Source: Paenibacillus sinopodophylli
Lineage (GTDB): Bacteria; Bacillota; Bacilli; Paenibacillales; Paenibacillaceae
NCBI RefSeq assembly: GCF_005930355.1
Contig: NZ_VDBO01000008.1
Coordinates: 108,387-172,386, forward strand
Length of the DNA stretch: 64,000 bases
Direction: 5' to 3'
Shown here: positions 62,311 through 64,000 of the stretch, in pieces
Layout of the letters: each line of letters begins with the position of its first letter
Numbering within the stretch: position 1 is the stretch's first letter
Program-made: the position numbers and the translations under genes
Notes under the pieces: generated by a model
The model's input: the letters and a program-made list of their open reading frames with translations, nothing else
Told to the model about the DNA's origin: nothing
The model's database searches: none

Positions 62311-62357
62311 AAAAGTGCATGTTCTGGATGATATATCCTGGAGCGTGCACTTTTCTT
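62311..62357 (+). terminator. terminator after the LuxR-type regulator
   Basis: AAAAGTGCATGTTC pairs with GAGCGTGCACTTTT (two G-T wobbles), followed by a T-rich stretch CTTTAT. Confidence 0.75.
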
Positions 62358-62410
62358 TATATCTATTAATGAGCAAACTGCAGGCGATTCAGTTGAACTT
62401 GTTTGCGGAA

Positions 62411-62438
62411 TTGGAAGCGAATTTTACTCATTTATAAT
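62411..62438 (+). promoter_or_regulatory. candidate promoter of the exported BIG2-type protein
   Basis: TTGGAA (62411-62416), a 16-base spacer and a perfect TATAAT (62433-62438) would give a leader of about 170 bases. No riboswitch fold was recognised in 62440-62600. Confidence 0.45.
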
Positions 62439-62617
62439 TTATATCTGAAAATCCCATACATTGTTATTTTTCTAAGGAGCGAGTAGAGAAATTAAGCATA
62501 TTTTATACGACAACTTGGTGTACTACTACTTTTGAGGGATGTGTTATAAGAGATTAGCACTAATAATAGTAGCAGTTGCTAGATCAACTAGAACTAAATT
62601 GGGAGGTAATCTTATTT

Positions 62618-64000
62618 ATGTTTCAAAGAAGTATGAAAAAGTTTCTTCGTAGTATATCAGCAATAATGGCTGTGATTGTGATGCTTTCGGCAATTCCACT
62701 TACTGCATCTGCTGCTGATGTTGAATTTACTCCATTGGCTATGAAGATTAGGGCAAATAGTGATGTTTCCTATAATGATGTAGCACCAGGTGGAAGTATT
62801 GGTTTAGTTATTGGTTTGTACGATGTATTTATGGCTTCGCCAGGAGGTCTGAAAAAAGCATCCCTAGCTATTGAGTTTGATAATAGTCAATTAGATGCAT
62901 CTCAATTGGGAAGTACTATTGAATGGCAAAGTCCTTTGAATGGGGACAACTACTCCAAAGACTTTTCAGTTGAGGATAAAGGTAATGGGATTAGTCGAAT
63001 TATTTTAACTGTTGAGGGAAAGACTTCAGTTGATTTTATCCCCCAGGCTAATGCTCCAGTAGTAAAATTCCGTCTAAATGCTAAGGAATCTGCACAATCA
63101 GGAAGAACAATGTTATCGCTATCAGAGGGACATACCATTTATGACAGAAAAGGAGCTCCCGTTCCTTCGGAATCTGTGCTAGGACAGGATTTGAATGTAA
63201 ACATTATAGAGCAGACGGTAACTAGTTTAAACATCCGTTCAACGCATCCTATATTGTTTGAAGTTGGAAGCGGAGCAGATCTAGGAGCAGCACTGTGGGA
63301 TTCTAAGCGGGAACCGATCCCTGGATATATATTTCCTGGCTTTGAATATCCGACTAATGCAGAGATTATATGGAGGTCAAATGACCAATCAATCGTAACT
63401 GTTGCTGCAAGCGGCAGGGTTACAGGAGTTTCACCTGGTAGAACAATAGTTACCGCCGAATATCGGGGAGTGATTGGTGAAATTGAGGTAACGATTATTA
63501 AACCACCAGTGATACTTTCAGTAGCAATTGAACCACAAGAGTTAGTAATGGAAATGGGTGAAGTCGGTAAGAAGTTAAAGCTCATTGCTGCAATGAGTGA
63601 TGGTTCTACATTAGATATGACAAGTGTTGCTTATATACCAACCTTTATTGATAATAAGATTTATTCCTTCGATTGGGAAGGAAATGTTACAGCAAAATCT
63701 GAAGGAACAACAAGCTCCTGGGTATCGATTACAGGTGTAGTAGGACCAGTCTATCCTAAAGTAACGGTAACGCCAAAGTCTGCTGTGCTAGAAGCAATCA
63801 CTGCAACACCAGCAACGGTATCGTTAATTGCAGGACAGAATCAAGCACTAAGCGTAAAAGCGAGTTATTCCGATGAAAGTGAAACGACAGTTACGCCAAG
63901 TGCTGTGTACGGCACAAGTAACAGCGCAGTAGCTACAGTTGATGCGTCAGGCGTTGTACAAGCCGTCAGTGCAGGAAGTGCAACGATCACGATTACCTTT
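62618..64000 (+). CDS. exported protein with cohesin-like domain and BIG2 repeats, cut by the window end
   Basis: An open frame of 461 codons with no stop before the window ends. The ATG at 62618 follows GGGAGG (62601-62606). The signal peptide is about residues 1-33, ending ASA. Residues about 35-190 resemble a cohesin-like beta-sandwich (SIGLVIGLYDV, LAIEFDNSQLDASQLG, VVKFRLNAKE). At least three bacterial Ig-like BIG2 units follow, with IIWRSNDQSIVTVAASGRVT, then VSPGRTIVTAEY in the first and TSNSAVATVDASGVVQAVSA in the last. It may end in SLH domains like the three surface proteins upstream, but this cannot be seen here. Confidence 0.82.
   Translation, partial: MFQRSMKKFLRSISAIMAVIVMLSAIPLTASAADVEFTPLAMKIRANSDVSYNDVAPGGSIGLVIGLYDVFMASPGGLKKASLAIEFDNSQLDASQLGSTIEWQSPLNGDNYSKDFSVEDKGNGISRIILTVEGKTSVDFIPQANAPVVKFRLNAKESAQSGRTMLSLSEGHTIYDRKGAPVPSESVLGQDLNVNIIEQTVTSLNIRSTHPILFEVGSGADLGAALWDSKREPIPGYIFPGFEYPTNAEIIWRSNDQSIVTVAASGRVTGVSPGRTIVTAEYRGVIGEIEVTIIKPPVILSVAIEPQELVMEMGEVGKKLKLIAAMSDGSTLDMTSVAYIPTFIDNKIYSFDWEGNVTAKSEGTTSSWVSITGVVGPVYPKVTVTPKSAVLEAITATPATVSLIAGQNQALSVKASYSDESETTVTPSAVYGTSNSAVATVDASGVVQAVSAGSATITITF

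Overview
The window looks like chromosomal DNA of a Paenibacillus-type Firmicute. The pointers are three very large secreted proteins ending in triple S-layer homology (SLH) domains, YesM/YesN-type two-component pairs beside CUT1 sugar importers that lack their own ATPase, strong AGGAGG ribosome binding sites, GTG and TTG starts, and hairpin-plus-T terminators. No rRNA, tRNA, CRISPR array or intact mobile element was found. Family assignments come from reading motifs and from memory of the families; no database search was run.

Left part (136-7172): one operon of an FMN-dependent LLM-class monooxygenase and a complete peptide/nickel-type ABC importer (lipoprotein, two permeases, one protein with two fused ATPase domains), closed by a terminator. 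It probably imports and oxidises a small organic compound, possibly an organosulfur compound. Next (7307-12377) is a tightly packed five-gene set matching the families named after Salmonella STM4015, STM4014, STM4013, STM4012 and STM4011: leucine-rich protein, ATP-grasp-like enzyme, sulfatase-superfamily hydrolase and two radical SAM proteins. This is the best candidate here for an undescribed biochemical system. It is followed by a 140-residue unknown protein and a 1650-residue DUF4132 protein, then a DJ-1/PfpI protein, a cysteine-rich unknown, an alpha/beta hydrolase and a PPK2 polyphosphate kinase.

Middle (21507-43749): a cell-surface region. A 2847-residue kelch/cadherin-like/SLH protein is followed by a response regulator with an activator-type output domain and a hybrid histidine kinase with two kinase cores. 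A PspC-PspA envelope-stress pair lies on the minus strand behind an 18-bp perfect palindrome. Two more SLH proteins follow: one with eight 273-bp tandem repeats (FN3-like) and one with PQQ-type beta-propeller repeats.

Right part (44034-57594): a sugar-utilisation region. A YesM/YesN pair lies behind a promoter that overlaps a perfect cre consensus. A three-gene CUT1 importer, a GntR/LacI-type regulator, and an operon of GH125 exo-alpha-mannosidase plus a second CUT1 importer follow. A 12-base motif is shared by the regulator promoter and the GH125 promoter and is probably the regulator's operator. The theme is uptake and trimming of alpha-mannosides.

The end (57595-64000) holds a decayed IS3-family transposase fragment, a 1423-residue pseudokinase-ATPase-GAF-LuxR regulator that looks more AT-rich than its surroundings, and the start of another exported protein (cohesin-like plus BIG2 repeats) that runs off the window.
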